Shown: positions 1-7,544, counted from the first letter of the stretch. The stretch is DNA of 32,084 nucleotides from an uncultured Bacteroides sp. (GCA_947074345.1 CAMTPH010000026.1:1-32084), one strand, 5' to 3'. The notes: generated from the letters alone by a model not told the origin. Made by a program: numbers and translations.

Positions 1-546
1 GTGTACAATCTTGTAGAGATGCTTCGTTCTTTGGATGTTCCACATAAAGTAGTTCGCACTAATGAGCTGCAATTGCCTTTGCACACCGAAACCATTGCCG
101 GCATCTTGCTTTCTCCTGGTGGAGGTTTGCCTCACGAATATCCTCAGATGATAGAAGTCATCAACCAATATCACCAACAGCTCCCTATGCTTGGTGTTTG
201 TTTAGGGCATCAAGCCATTGCGCAATGCTTTGGAGCCCAATTACAACAACTCCCTGCTCCACTGCACGGACATGCTTCTCAATTGGTCATTCACCAAACA
301 ACTGATAAAATAACGCATCAAGTAGCCACTCATTCTACCATTGGGCGCTATCATTCATGGATTGTATCATGTACCAATTTACCATCTACTATTCAATGCG
401 TTGCTACCGACGAAAGCGATAACATAATGATTCTTCGTCATGCACATTATCCTATTTGGGGTGTACAGTTTCATCCCGAATCTGTTATAACCGATCAGTG
501 TGGCCAACAGATATTACAAAATTGGTTATCTCATTGTCTATTTTAA
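1..546 (+). CDS. Class I glutamine amidotransferase, PabA/TrpG type (5' end cut off)
   Basis: This is the glutaminase subunit of an anthranilate or aminodeoxychorismate synthase; it hydrolyses glutamine and passes ammonia to the chorismate-using partner. The catalytic Cys is in GVCLGHQ (C67 of the visible part) and the His-Glu pair is in HPES (H158, E160), so the triad is complete. The visible protein begins YNLVEML, which in this family follows an N-terminal stretch of about ten residues ending DSFT. The real start is therefore upstream of the window, and the GTG at base 1 is probably an internal Val codon. The oxyanion-loop region reads SPGGGLP rather than the usual SPGPGxP. The chorismate-binding subunit is not visible, so PabA and TrpG cannot be told apart. 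Confidence in the family is high. Confidence 0.88.
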   Translation: MYNLVEMLRSLDVPHKVVRTNELQLPLHTETIAGILLSPGGGLPHEYPQMIEVINQYHQQLPMLGVCLGHQAIAQCFGAQLQQLPAPLHGHASQLVIHQTTDKITHQVATHSTIGRYHSWIVSCTNLPSTIQCVATDESDNIMILRHAHYPIWGVQFHPESVITDQCGQQILQNWLSHCLF

Positions 547-578
547 CCCTATCTATATCTCTTATTATCACACACTTA

Positions 579-688
579 ACAGTTCCAACGTTTTCACTAT
601 GCTGAAACTGTTGTTTCAGTAAGGCGAAACTATACTTTCAGCACACCGAAAACAAAGTTTCAACGCAATGAAAATAATGTTTCAATGC
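579..688. repeat. Tandem 22-bp palindromic repeat array A
   Basis: Five units start at 579, 601, 623, 645 and 667, exactly 22 bp apart. Each carries GAAA-like bases at unit positions 4-7 and TTTCA at positions 14-18. The clearest unit (601-622) forms a hairpin with stem CTGAAAC (602-608), loop TGTT and GTTTCAG (613-619). The first unit keeps only the TTTCA half, and two more decayed units may follow to about 732. The array fills most of the 250-bp gap between the amidotransferase gene and the HD-domain gene. There are no long unique spacers, so it is not a CRISPR array. Function is unknown. Confidence 0.75.
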
Positions 689-751
689 ATAGAGTCCATT
701 TTGATAATGTAGTTTAATCGTTTCAGCAGATATTAAATCATCTATTTTAAT

Positions 752-759
752 TACATTTG
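752..759 (+). promoter_or_regulatory. Candidate -7 element for the HD-domain gene
   Basis: TACATTTG matches the Bacteroidota -7 consensus TAnnTTTG exactly and lies 37 bp before the start codon at 797. I see no convincing TTTG at the -33 position, so this rests on one box only. Confidence 0.4.
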
Positions 760-796
760 TATTATAGCTTATAATCTATTTAAATAGAGATAAATT

Positions 797-1234
797 ATGG
801 ATAATACGGAATTACTACAACAAGCCATAGAGATAGCAGTAAAAGCACACGCCGGACAGATTGATAAAGTGGGCCAACCGTACATTATGCATCCGCTTCG
901 TGTAATGAATATGGGAAACACTATTGAAGAAAAGATTGTAGGGGTATTGCATGATGTAATTGAAGATAGCGACATCACATTTGATGATCTATCAACCGAA
1001 GGATTTCCCGAAGAAATCATTGATGCTTTGTGGTGTGTTACCAAATTATCTGACGATGAACCTTATGATGCCTTTATTGAACGTGTCAAACAAAATCCAT
1101 TGGCTATTAAAGTCAAAATTAACGATCTGACCGACAATATGGACCTTAAACGACTTCCCTATTTGACTGAAAAAGACTTTGAACGCTTACAAAAATATGT
1201 AAGTGCCTATAATGAACTAAAAAGCGAACTTTAA
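797..1234 (+). CDS. Small HD-domain alarmone hydrolase-like protein (MESH1/SpoT hydrolase type)
   Basis: The 145-residue protein is a stand-alone HD domain like the hydrolase half of RelA/SpoT and the single-domain MESH1 family. These enzymes remove pyrophosphate from (p)ppGpp in a metal-dependent reaction. The first metal His is in PYIMHPLRV (H32), the HD pair is in LHDVIED (H52, D53; E56 and D57 follow), and the last metal Asp is in KINDLTDN (D110). The motif AHAGQxDKxGxPYI near residues 18-30 is typical. There is no synthetase, TGS or ACT domain, so it is a hydrolase-only small protein. The ATG at 797 gives the expected N-terminus. Some homologues act on other substrates, so alarmone specificity is inferred. 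The gene seems to stand alone behind repeat array A. Confidence 0.82.
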   Translation: MDNTELLQQAIEIAVKAHAGQIDKVGQPYIMHPLRVMNMGNTIEEKIVGVLHDVIEDSDITFDDLSTEGFPEEIIDALWCVTKLSDDEPYDAFIERVKQNPLAIKVKINDLTDNMDLKRLPYLTEKDFERLQKYVSAYNELKSEL

Positions 1235-1328
1235 ACTAACGCAAATCACCTCTTTTAACAGCTAATAAAGAACTTATATTAACGCTTTTCTGTTTTTCAT
1301 ATTATTAAATCTATAATTATTTTATTAT

Positions 1329-2288
1329 ATGAAAAAGAGAAGTTTATTCTTTATATTGTTTGCGGCCATATGTTGTTTTGCTACTTATGCACAGCAACAC
1401 GAAGATCCAGATATGACTGCTTATAGACAACGTAATGCAAATCGTGGAGGCATTAAAGGATGGATTCCACAAGATGGATTAGGTCCGGCTGTTAATGTTC
1501 ACTCTACAGGTGCTAGTATTGGTGGAGGTGGTAACTATCATTCTAATATACAAGGATGGCATTCGCAAGATGGTTTAGGACCCGTTGTTAATGTTCACTC
1601 AACAGGTGCCAATATTGGTGGAGGTGGTAACTATCATTCTAACATACAAGGATGGCATTCGCAAGATGGTTTAGGACCTGTTGTTAACACGAATCATAAT
1701 AATAACTCACATTGGGGTGGCAATAGCAACAGTAATTCTCACTGGCAAGGTATAAATCCCGGAATATCAACTCCCAACTGGAATAACAATAACAATTGGA
1801 ACAACAATTGGAATAACTCTAATTGGGGAGGAGGTATTTCTAGTTCGCCGATAATAGTCAACAACTACTACAATCCTAATTATTGGTGGCGCGATCTTCG
1901 CAATCCGCCTGCATACTCACCTATCTCATGGGGAGGCTATAATTATTATTATCATGATGGTAATTTCTTTAATATATTGAATGGTATTTATCAAGTTGTA
2001 CTACCTGCCATTGGATTAATATTACAAACATTGCCATCGGGAGCCACTCAGGTAACCAATTACAATAATTATTATTCGTATCACGGCGTATTTTATAAAT
2101 ATACCGGTAATGGCTATCGTGTAGTTACACCTCCATTGGGAGCGTGTCTTCCATCAATTCCTTATTTCGCTCAAAAGGTAACCATCAACGGAGTAACTTG
2201 CTATAAATATGATAATGTTTATATTGAGCCCATTTACGATAATTACGATGGCGATTATTGTTATCGTGTAGTTGCAAGCGTTTACTAA
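1329..2288 (+). CDS. Secreted Asn/Gly/Trp-rich repeat protein with DUF6515-like C-terminus
   Basis: The 319-residue protein has a signal peptide (about residues 1-21, cut near TYAQQ). Residues 44-120 hold two full and one partial copies of a 32-residue repeat with the core QDGLGPVVNVHSTGA, then GGGGNYHSN. An Asn/Trp/Gly-rich linker follows (about 120-180). The C-terminal part is rich in Tyr and resembles DUF6515 proteins: repeated YYY/HxGxFY-type motifs, a VVTPPLGA segment and a closing VNG-CYKYDNVY unit. This suggests an exported envelope protein of unknown function. The DUF6515 match is by eye and moderate. The next gene starts 13 bp downstream, so it may share this transcript. Confidence 0.7.
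   Translation: MKKRSLFFILFAAICCFATYAQQHEDPDMTAYRQRNANRGGIKGWIPQDGLGPAVNVHSTGASIGGGGNYHSNIQGWHSQDGLGPVVNVHSTGANIGGGGNYHSNIQGWHSQDGLGPVVNTNHNNNSHWGGNSNSNSHWQGINPGISTPNWNNNNNWNNNWNNSNWGGGISSSPIIVNNYYNPNYWWRDLRNPPAYSPISWGGYNYYYHDGNFFNILNGIYQVVLPAIGLILQTLPSGATQVTNYNNYYSYHGVFYKYTGNGYRVVTPPLGACLPSIPYFAQKVTINGVTCYKYDNVYIEPIYDNYDGDYCYRVVASVY
1458..1688 (+). repeat. In-frame 96-bp tandem repeat within the secreted protein gene
   Basis: Copies start at 1458, 1554 and 1650, exactly 96 bp (32 codons) apart, with the third cut short after about 39 bp. Copy 2 and the partial copy 3 are nearly identical, while copy 1 differs at several positions. This fits a recent duplication by slippage or unequal recombination. 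Confidence 0.9.
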
Positions 2289-2301
2289 TAGTACAATTAT
2301 C

Positions 2302-3015
2302 ATGCAGAACACGCTTTGCGATAAAATAATTGACTTCAACAGCAATTTGGGTTATGTAGGTGAATTGCCTGAAGGGTTTAAGGTCATGAATCCGTTTATC
2401 GAGAATCCTGAGACAATGGATGTGATGAGGAAGTTTTATCGTAAGTTTTATGATGATAACGAAACCCGAAAGTTTATTGTAGGAATAAATCCTAGTAGGC
2501 ATGGTGCAGGTGTTACTGGAGTTCCATTTACTGATACAAAGCGATTGGCAAATGTGTGTGGTATAGAGATGAAATCGGCCAATACTCACGAAGTATCTTC
2601 TGTGTTTGTGTACGATATGATTGAACAATATGGGGGAGTTGATAAATTCTATCGGGAGTTTTATATCAACTCTCCTTTTCCATTGGCTATTGTAAGACAA
2701 ACCAAAGGTGACAAATGGGTAAATGCCAACTATTACGATGACCCTGAACTATTCAAGATGACCGAAAACTTTATGATTGAATCATTGAAAAAACACATCG
2801 ATTTAGGATTGGATACATCTGAAGTGTTTGTTTTAGGAAAGAAGAATGCCGGTTTTATTGATAAGCTAAACAAGAAAGCTCAATTATTCAATAAGATTAC
2901 AATATTGGAGCATCCACGCTTCATTCAACAATATAAATTGAAAGAGAAACAACTCTACATTGATAAATACATATTAAGTTTAACTAATGCCAACCTCTAT
3001 GAAGACGAAGTTTAA
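2302..3015 (+). CDS. Uracil-DNA glycosylase superfamily protein, DUF4918 / SMUG2-like
   Basis: The protein (237 residues) matches the Bacteroidota DUF4918 family, described as a SMUG2-like branch of the uracil-DNA glycosylase superfamily. The N-terminal part reads DKIIDFN...LPEGFKVMNPF. The active-site-like loop is VGINPSRHGAGVTGVPFTD (about residues 69-87), where the Asn of GINPSRHG sits in the usual catalytic motif. A second conserved block is SSVFVYDMI, and the C-terminal motif HPRFIQQY supplies the His that acts in the leucine-loop region of the fold. I chose the ATG at 2302 because the family N-terminus begins there; an upstream ATG at 2272 lies inside the previous gene. It overlaps the following DUF2945 gene, and a HAD gene comes next, so the three are probably one operon. 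Repair activity is inferred from the fold. Confidence 0.82.
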   Translation: MQNTLCDKIIDFNSNLGYVGELPEGFKVMNPFIENPETMDVMRKFYRKFYDDNETRKFIVGINPSRHGAGVTGVPFTDTKRLANVCGIEMKSANTHEVSSVFVYDMIEQYGGVDKFYREFYINSPFPLAIVRQTKGDKWVNANYYDDPELFKMTENFMIESLKKHIDLGLDTSEVFVLGKKNAGFIDKLNKKAQLFNKITILEHPRFIQQYKLKEKQLYIDKYILSLTNANLYEDEV

Positions 3016-3208
3016 TGTAGGCGATAAAGTTCGCTGGAACTCTGAAGCAGGCTATGTAACAGGTACAATTATTAAAATCCATACTTCATATTTTGATTAT
3101 AAAGGATATACCCATCATGCTACAGAGGATAATCCACAATATGAAATTAAGAGTGATAAATCAGATCATATTGCTGCTCACAAGGGAGAAGCATTATCTA
3201 AAATATAA
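2999..3208 (+). CDS. DUF2945 (hypervirulence-associated protein, Tudor-like) small protein
   Basis: This 69-residue protein shows the DUF2945 pattern: KFNVGDKVRWNSEAG at the start, then TGTIIKIH, a YKGYTHHAT segment, PQYEIKSDKSDHIAAHKGEAL and a short end. The family has a small Tudor/SH3-like beta barrel, and its biochemical role is not settled. The ATG at 2999 gives the typical start; an in-frame ATG at 2987 would add four residues and cannot be excluded. The start lies inside the end of the DUF4918 gene (17-bp overlap), which suggests translational coupling. The HAD gene follows after 5 bp. Homologues often lie near DNA-repair or stress genes, but a functional link here is inference. Confidence 0.8.
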   Translation: MKTKFNVGDKVRWNSEAGYVTGTIIKIHTSYFDYKGYTHHATEDNPQYEIKSDKSDHIAAHKGEALSKI

Positions 3209-3213
3209 CGATT

Positions 3214-3891
3214 ATGAATGAACGTCCTAAAGTAATAATTCTCGATATCATTGAAACATTATTAGATATCGAGGGAATAAAAGGTAGAGTAGCAAAGCTT
3301 TTGAACAATAGACAAGATTTGAGTAATGCATGGTTTGCCAATATATTACTGTATGCACAAGTAGATACGGTAAGAGATGCGTACCATGATTTCTGGAAAA
3401 TAGCTTGTGCATCATTCGAGATGATAGCTCAAAGTAATCATATAGAGTATGATGCAAATGTTGCGTTTGAACTCATAAAAGGTATTAATCAATCTCCTGC
3501 CCATGCTGATGTAGCAGATGCATTGGCATCTTTAAAATCTGCAGGATATAAATTAGTTACCTTTACGAATGCTTCTAAAGCAGGCATTCATATACAATTG
3601 TCGAGCAACCATTTAGACCAATATATCGATCAGTCTTTATCGACAGATGATATTGGATATTTTAAGCCTCATCCTCATACCTATATTATGACTGCAAAAA
3701 TGCTTGATGTCGAACCACAGGATTGTTTATTCATTACATCGCATGGTTGGGACGTAGCTGGAGCAAATACAGTAGGAATGCATACAGCTTTTTTGCATCG
3801 TAATCGATATGCATTATATCCATTGGCTCCAAAGCCCGACTATAATGAAGTTGATTTACAAGCATTAGCCGATAAACTAATTGCATTGTAG
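3214..3891 (+). CDS. HAD-superfamily hydrolase, haloacid dehalogenase type II-like
   Basis: This 225-residue protein is a haloacid-dehalogenase fold hydrolase with an alpha-helical cap. Motif I is LDIIETLLD with nucleophile D11. Motif II is VTFTNAS, motif III is the Lys in GYFKPHPHTY, and motif IV is ITSHGWDVAGA. The missing second Asp in motif I (DxxxT, not DxDxT) and the closing SxGWDVAGA block resemble L-2-haloacid dehalogenases rather than phosphatases. The second residue after the motif IV Ser is His where dehalogenases usually have Asn (SSN becomes TSH), so substrate is uncertain. It is the last gene of a cluster with the DUF4918 and DUF2945 genes. The convergent gene begins only 5 bp beyond its stop, with no terminator hairpin visible. 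Confidence 0.8.
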   Translation: MNERPKVIILDIIETLLDIEGIKGRVAKLLNNRQDLSNAWFANILLYAQVDTVRDAYHDFWKIACASFEMIAQSNHIEYDANVAFELIKGINQSPAHADVADALASLKSAGYKLVTFTNASKAGIHIQLSSNHLDQYIDQSLSTDDIGYFKPHPHTYIMTAKMLDVEPQDCLFITSHGWDVAGANTVGMHTAFLHRNRYALYPLAPKPDYNEVDLQALADKLIAL

Positions 3892-3896
3892 GCTTA

Positions 3897-4466
3897 TCAT
3901 AAACCCTTCATGTAACTTACTAAATCTTTGAAACAAACTTCGGCTTCGGCCTTTGTACAGATAGTACCGGGCATTGGATAAACAAAAACCGCCGAATGAA
4001 GTATCTCGTCAAAAGAGGGATTAAAACCATATTTAGCACGGATGGATTCATTGAGTACCGCTGACATCAATGAATCTAATGCATTCTTGTAGGTGAAGAT
4101 AAGTAGTTTTGGTTTATACAACTCTATCTTCTCCATCAATCGTATATATCCTTTTCTGCATTCTACTGCATTGAGTGGCTTATACTCGCGCGGTATTTTA
4201 GAGATATGTGTCACCCCAAATCCTTGTTCTAGCAAATAGTCGTCGGCATATTCATCCAATGGATATTTCAATAGACCAAGCGTGTTTAGTTTACGCCAAA
4301 ATGTTTTGCCACGTGTACCCTGAAAGTAATGACCTTTGAGTACACTATTTAGACTAGGTGTTTTACCAATAATCAAGACTTTGAGTTGTTTACCGACTTC
4401 GGGCAATATATCTTGAAGAGTATCATAGGTAACGCCATCAACAGTAATGGTGGTTTTGTAATTCAT
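3897..4466 (-). CDS. Mug/TDG-like uracil-DNA glycosylase-fold protein with altered active site
   Basis: The 189-residue protein aligns by eye with E. coli Mug along its length. It has VLIIGKTPSLNSVLKG, then the F-x-x-x-R-x-K-x-FW-x-x-L-x-x-x-G-L pattern, GVTHISK, and LMEKIELYKPKLLIF. Mug enzymes remove U or T opposite G. The catalytic loop GINPGLSS of Mug is GKTPSLNS here, so the catalytic Asn aligns with Thr. The C-terminal NPSG motif is replaced by YPMPGTI. The protein may be inactive, use another residue, or bind without cutting. I chose ATG at 4466 (MNYKTT), 1 bp after the upstream esterase stop; a longer frame to 4505 overlaps that gene. It is probably the second gene of a two-gene operon. 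Confidence 0.75.
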   Translation of the reverse strand: MNYKTTITVDGVTYDTLQDILPEVGKQLKVLIIGKTPSLNSVLKGHYFQGTRGKTFWRKLNTLGLLKYPLDEYADDYLLEQGFGVTHISKIPREYKPLNAVECRKGYIRLMEKIELYKPKLLIFTYKNALDSLMSAVLNESIRAKYGFNPSFDEILHSAVFVYPMPGTICTKAEAEVCFKDLVSYMKGL

Positions 4467-4467
4467 C

Positions 4468-6006
4468 TTATTTAATAATACTATCCAACCAATCAAACAA
4501 TTCATCCAAATCGTAATCCCCCATGTGTGGACGATCCCATGCTAATTCGAAATCTACCTTATATCCCTTATTTTGCAGATAAGTTGCCAATATTACTTCG
4601 ATAGCCAAACTGGTATTATTATCTATAGTACCATAACGAATATGCCAATAATCTGAAGTATTGCTTCCGGCTGCACCGATATAATACATCGGGTTCATCA
4701 TCTTAATGATTTCATGATTGGCTAATGTTCCTTTATCTGGTGAGTAATCGTAAGAGAATTGGGTAAAGTGTTGAGCCGTAACTGCAGCACTACCAAACAG
4801 ATGATTCTCGGGTGCATCCATATTGAAGGCATCAAAAGCAGGAGGAGTTTTCATTCGTCCCATCGCACGAATATACTCTTCAAGATTAAGTCCAACTGCC
4901 TTATTATCTTTTACAATAAGCCATTTCTTATCAGATACATCTTGGCCGCTATCGATTGCTCGTTGTGCAGCAGCAAGTACAAACGAGTTGACATACTCTT
5001 TAAAATTACCATTGCCTTGTTCGTCAAGCGAGAGTAAATCGCCTTTACTATCTTTCAGGTTTAGACTATTGAGATAGATAGGGAAAAGTGTTTTCAACTC
5101 ATCCGATGTTTTCAGTTGTAGTTCGGTCAATTGGTTCGATGTATTTTGCGAAGGATTACCCCCATCGAGCATACGCATCATACCTGCTTCGTAGGTATCA
5201 ACACCATTGAACTGCCATTCGTATGCACAATCTGCATGATCTAGATTAGTAATAGGACAATAAGCCGACACAGCATAGACATGATCGGGCATATCGGCAG
5301 CACCAATTTCGATAAGATAAGGTTTATAATCACTGCTATTACCTGTTGCCCCTAGCAAAGTAGACATAGCACCACCGGCACTAGTTCCATTAGAGATTAT
5401 CTTTTCTTTATCACCCGGTATTTTATGTCCATTGTAGCGCAAATAACAAACACCTGCTTTCAAATCGACCAAGCCTGCTGGAGCCTTACCTGTATAGACG
5501 CCTTCGCTATTTTGTAAACTTCGACCACGAGCCCCGGCTGATGCCACTACGTATCCATGAGCTAATGCATAATGTATAGCCGATCCTTGTTTCATATCGT
5601 CACCAGCTTGTTGTGGCATTTGTGGTGGTCTACCTCCTTGACGTTGTCCAAAGATGTTTCGCATTCGCTGTTTATGTAATGTAAGTGGTGCAGAAGGCAT
5701 ATATCCTCCTACCCCATTTGGATAAAATATTGGTGCCGTATCGCGAGTATATTTACCTACTCGCTCTCCATGAAAGTACTCTTCGGGCACATATATATTT
5801 ATCTTTTGATATGCAGTATCAACCGGATTGGCTACATAAACTATATTCTCGAAGGCACGAACTTGATATTCTCTACCATTAAAAGTAAAGGATTGTAAAG
5901 TATAGGTATTGGCATCAAAATCTAATGAATAAACTTGCTGTTGCGCATTCATCTTAATCGGATTAAACAAGGCTAGCATTGCAGCCACAACAATAATTAA
6001 TCTCAT
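4468..6006 (-). CDS. Secreted alpha/beta-hydrolase, subtype B tannase-like esterase
   Basis: The 512-residue protein begins with a signal peptide (about 1-21, cut near MNAQQ), so it acts in the periplasm or outside the cell. The nucleophile elbow GTSAGG puts the catalytic Ser at 209. The C-terminal block has HIRYGTIDNNTS (Asp about 462) and WDRPHMGDYD (His about 494). This order and wording resemble subtype B tannases such as the Lactobacillus enzyme, which hydrolyse gallate esters; related enzymes act on other phenolic or carboxyl esters. A region rich in Gln, Pro and Arg (about 121-138) is an insertion. A box like TACTTTTA lies on the minus strand at 6034-6027 and could be the -7 element. 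The Mug-like gene follows after 1 bp. The family call is good, but the substrate is inferred. Confidence 0.8.
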   Translation of the reverse strand: MRLIIVVAAMLALFNPIKMNAQQQVYSLDFDANTYTLQSFTFNGREYQVRAFENIVYVANPVDTAYQKINIYVPEEYFHGERVGKYTRDTAPIFYPNGVGGYMPSAPLTLHKQRMRNIFGQRQGGRPPQMPQQAGDDMKQGSAIHYALAHGYVVASAGARGRSLQNSEGVYTGKAPAGLVDLKAGVCYLRYNGHKIPGDKEKIISNGTSAGGAMSTLLGATGNSSDYKPYLIEIGAADMPDHVYAVSAYCPITNLDHADCAYEWQFNGVDTYEAGMMRMLDGGNPSQNTSNQLTELQLKTSDELKTLFPIYLNSLNLKDSKGDLLSLDEQGNGNFKEYVNSFVLAAAQRAIDSGQDVSDKKWLIVKDNKAVGLNLEEYIRAMGRMKTPPAFDAFNMDAPENHLFGSAAVTAQHFTQFSYDYSPDKGTLANHEIIKMMNPMYYIGAAGSNTSDYWHIRYGTIDNNTSLAIEVILATYLQNKGYKVDFELAWDRPHMGDYDLDELFDWLDSIIK

Positions 6007-6106
6007 AATAAACTTTTTTAATAGTATAAAAGTAACAATGTCTATATTGATTTGTTGAATTTATATTGTGATTTTATTATTTATGTTACATTAATTATAA
6101 TACGAT

Positions 6107-6574
6107 ATGCGCATACTTCTTATTAACAATAAAGATAATTTCATCAGCCAGATGGCAGCGGCTTGGTTACAATCGTTTGATAATGACATAATATCAATAG
6201 CTACTTGTATTGATACCAATATCACACTCGATCCTATTGCAGTCGAAGCAATGAAAGAGGTAAATATAACTCTATCAGATGGAAATATTGAACAATATAA
6301 TACTTGTTTGTTCGCCAACTGGGATTATATCTTAGTAATTAATTATTGCATTGATCTTAATAATCCCTTGTTTGTAGGCAACGTATTTAAATGGGAGAAT
6401 TTAGAACTTACAATACCTGATACTTTAAATATGGTAGACGATTCAATTCAAGATTATTACAAGAGTATACGTGATACTATAAAGTATCAATTGCTAAAAT
6501 TCTATCTCACAACAATCAACAATAAAGAGATATTAGGTTCAGATAGTTGTGGGGTACAATGTGACCTCTATTAA
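6107..6574 (+). CDS. ArsC / low-molecular-weight phosphatase-like protein lacking the catalytic loop (pseudoenzyme)
   Basis: The 155-residue protein follows the thioredoxin-coupled arsenate reductase / LMW tyrosine phosphatase pattern. Matching blocks are MRILLIN, then SQMAAAWLQ, DPIAVEAMKEVNITLS, WDYILVINYC, a VFKWENLELTIPD segment and a C-terminal YYKSIRDTIKYQLLKFYL helix. The defining P-loop (C-x5-R-S, as in CTGNSCRSQ) reads NNKDNFISQ here, so both the nucleophilic Cys and the Arg are gone. There is no frameshift or stop, and the rest of the fold is kept. This suggests a binding or regulatory protein rather than decay. The gene is divergent from the tannase-like gene; no ars genes are nearby. 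The fold is well supported, and the role is unknown. Confidence 0.65.
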   Translation: MRILLINNKDNFISQMAAAWLQSFDNDIISIATCIDTNITLDPIAVEAMKEVNITLSDGNIEQYNTCLFANWDYILVINYCIDLNNPLFVGNVFKWENLELTIPDTLNMVDDSIQDYYKSIRDTIKYQLLKFYLTTINNKEILGSDSCGVQCDLY

Positions 6575-6633
6575 AGACATCTTGAAAAAATTGCTAAAAC
6601 TAGTTTAACAAAATAACAATTTGCTAATAAGCG

Positions 6634-6645
6634 TTGTTATAACAA
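6634..6645. promoter_or_regulatory. 12-bp palindrome upstream of the PepSY-like gene
   Basis: TTGTTATAACAA is a perfect 12-bp palindrome 35 bp upstream of the start codon at 6681, in a promoter-sized gap. It could be an operator, but in AT-rich DNA this length may occur by chance. Confidence 0.3.
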
Positions 6646-6680
6646 AGAATAAATAATATAAACTAAAGTAATAATTTACA

Positions 6681-7193
6681 ATGAAAACAAAAGTATTAAA
6701 AACCTTAGTTATAATAATCATGTCTATGACCATGGGTAGTGGCATAGCTTATGCTCAAATGGGTCCGGTAGTTAGAATATCCGAAACCGAACAAACCATT
6801 CCTGAAGATATCCGAACATTTGTAAATGCTTATTTCCCTGGTGAAAGCATGATTGATATCGATCTAAATACAATGGAAGGTGTTTATTCTATTGATTTAA
6901 GCAATGGATACGATTTAAAATTCTTAAAATCGGGCCAATGGATAGAAATCGAAGCACCTGATAATGTACTTATTCCTGCTGAACTAACTTCTAAGCTATT
7001 GCCTGCAGAAAGCGTTAAATACCTTAATGATAAAGGCGCATTAAGCAGAATCAAAGAATTAGATTTTAATGCTAAATTTGGATATAAAGTAGAAATTGTA
7101 AAAGGAAGAGATCGAGACAAGTCTTACTTCTTTAACAATGAAGGAAAAACTATAGAACGTCCAAAGAAAATGGATAAAGAGAAATACTTCTAG
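6681..7193 (+). CDS. Periplasmic PepSY-like protein (DUF2874 type)
   Basis: This 170-residue protein has a signal peptide (about residues 1-25, cut near AYAQMG). Two copies of a beta-rich PepSY-like unit follow. Their pattern is a Y-x-I-x-L/I-x-x-G-x-D/K-x-x-F strand followed by a GxW or FNNEGK turn: VYSIDLSNGYDLKFLKSGQW, then YKVEIVKGRDRD and SYFFNNEG. The intervening helix reads PAELTSKLLPAESVKYLND, typical of the family annotated putative beta-lactamase-inhibitor-like, PepSY-like. Such proteins are common and often multicopy in Bacteroidales envelopes; their role is unsettled. A 12-bp palindrome lies just upstream. Confidence 0.78.
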   Translation: MKTKVLKTLVIIIMSMTMGSGIAYAQMGPVVRISETEQTIPEDIRTFVNAYFPGESMIDIDLNTMEGVYSIDLSNGYDLKFLKSGQWIEIEAPDNVLIPAELTSKLLPAESVKYLNDKGALSRIKELDFNAKFGYKVEIVKGRDRDKSYFFNNEGKTIERPKKMDKEKYF

Positions 7194-7228
7194 AGAAATC
7201 ACATTAGTTAGACAACATCAATAAATAC

Positions 7229-7273
7229 AGAGTAGCTATTTCCAGTATAATAATCGATTGGTTATGCTACTCT
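7229..7273 (+). terminator. Possible terminator hairpin after the PepSY-like gene
   Basis: AGAGTAGC (7229-7236) pairs perfectly with GCTACTCT (7266-7273) across a long 29-nt loop, 36 bp after the stop. There is no clean T-run afterwards, only ATATTTG, so it is a weak candidate. Confidence 0.35.
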
Positions 7274-7509
7274 ATATTTGAATATAACTTTATATTCATA
7301 ACCACTTTTAATAATAATCATTGAAACAATATTCATATTTACAACATGTATAGAGTCTTTACTGTTATTTATTGCTTTACTAAAATTTCCTTTATCAATC
7401 TTTTTTTAAATTAGAAATACTTCTTACTAATAATCATTCTTAGTTTCATTAATCAAGATAAATTGAAATTAAGAAATACTCATTATGACTGTATGATTAA
7501 TAATTAGTG

Positions 7510-7536
7510 TTGTATTAGTAAATAATTCTATATTTG
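7510..7536 (+). promoter_or_regulatory. Promoter of the DUF4377 lipoprotein gene
   Basis: TATATTTG (7529-7536) is a perfect TAnnTTTG -7 element, with TTG (7510-7512) 16 bp upstream as a weaker -33. The start codon at 7545 follows only 8 bp after the box, so the transcript would have almost no leader. Confidence 0.55.
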
Positions 7537-7544
7537 TATTCCAT

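Larger units (their letters stand above)
7194..7544. other. 350-bp AT-rich non-coding gap
   Basis: No reading frame worth calling lies here. The gap holds a hairpin at 7229-7273, a second AT-only hairpin at 7279-7298 (TGAATATA, short loop, TATATTCA) and a promoter at its right end. The sequence TAATAATCATT occurs twice (7312 and 7428), which is not striking in such AT-rich DNA. Confidence 0.6.

Noticed and set aside
579..688. CRISPR array
   Set aside because: The units abut with no unique spacers of 30 bp or so, and no cas genes are present; the same applies to the array at 26163-26254.
2185..2700. A 171-codon antisense frame
   Set aside because: It lies opposite two well-supported plus-strand genes and shows no family pattern.
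7312..7438. Duplicated TAATAATCATT as a regulatory pair
   Set aside because: An 11-bp AT-only match 116 bp apart in AT-rich DNA is expected by chance.
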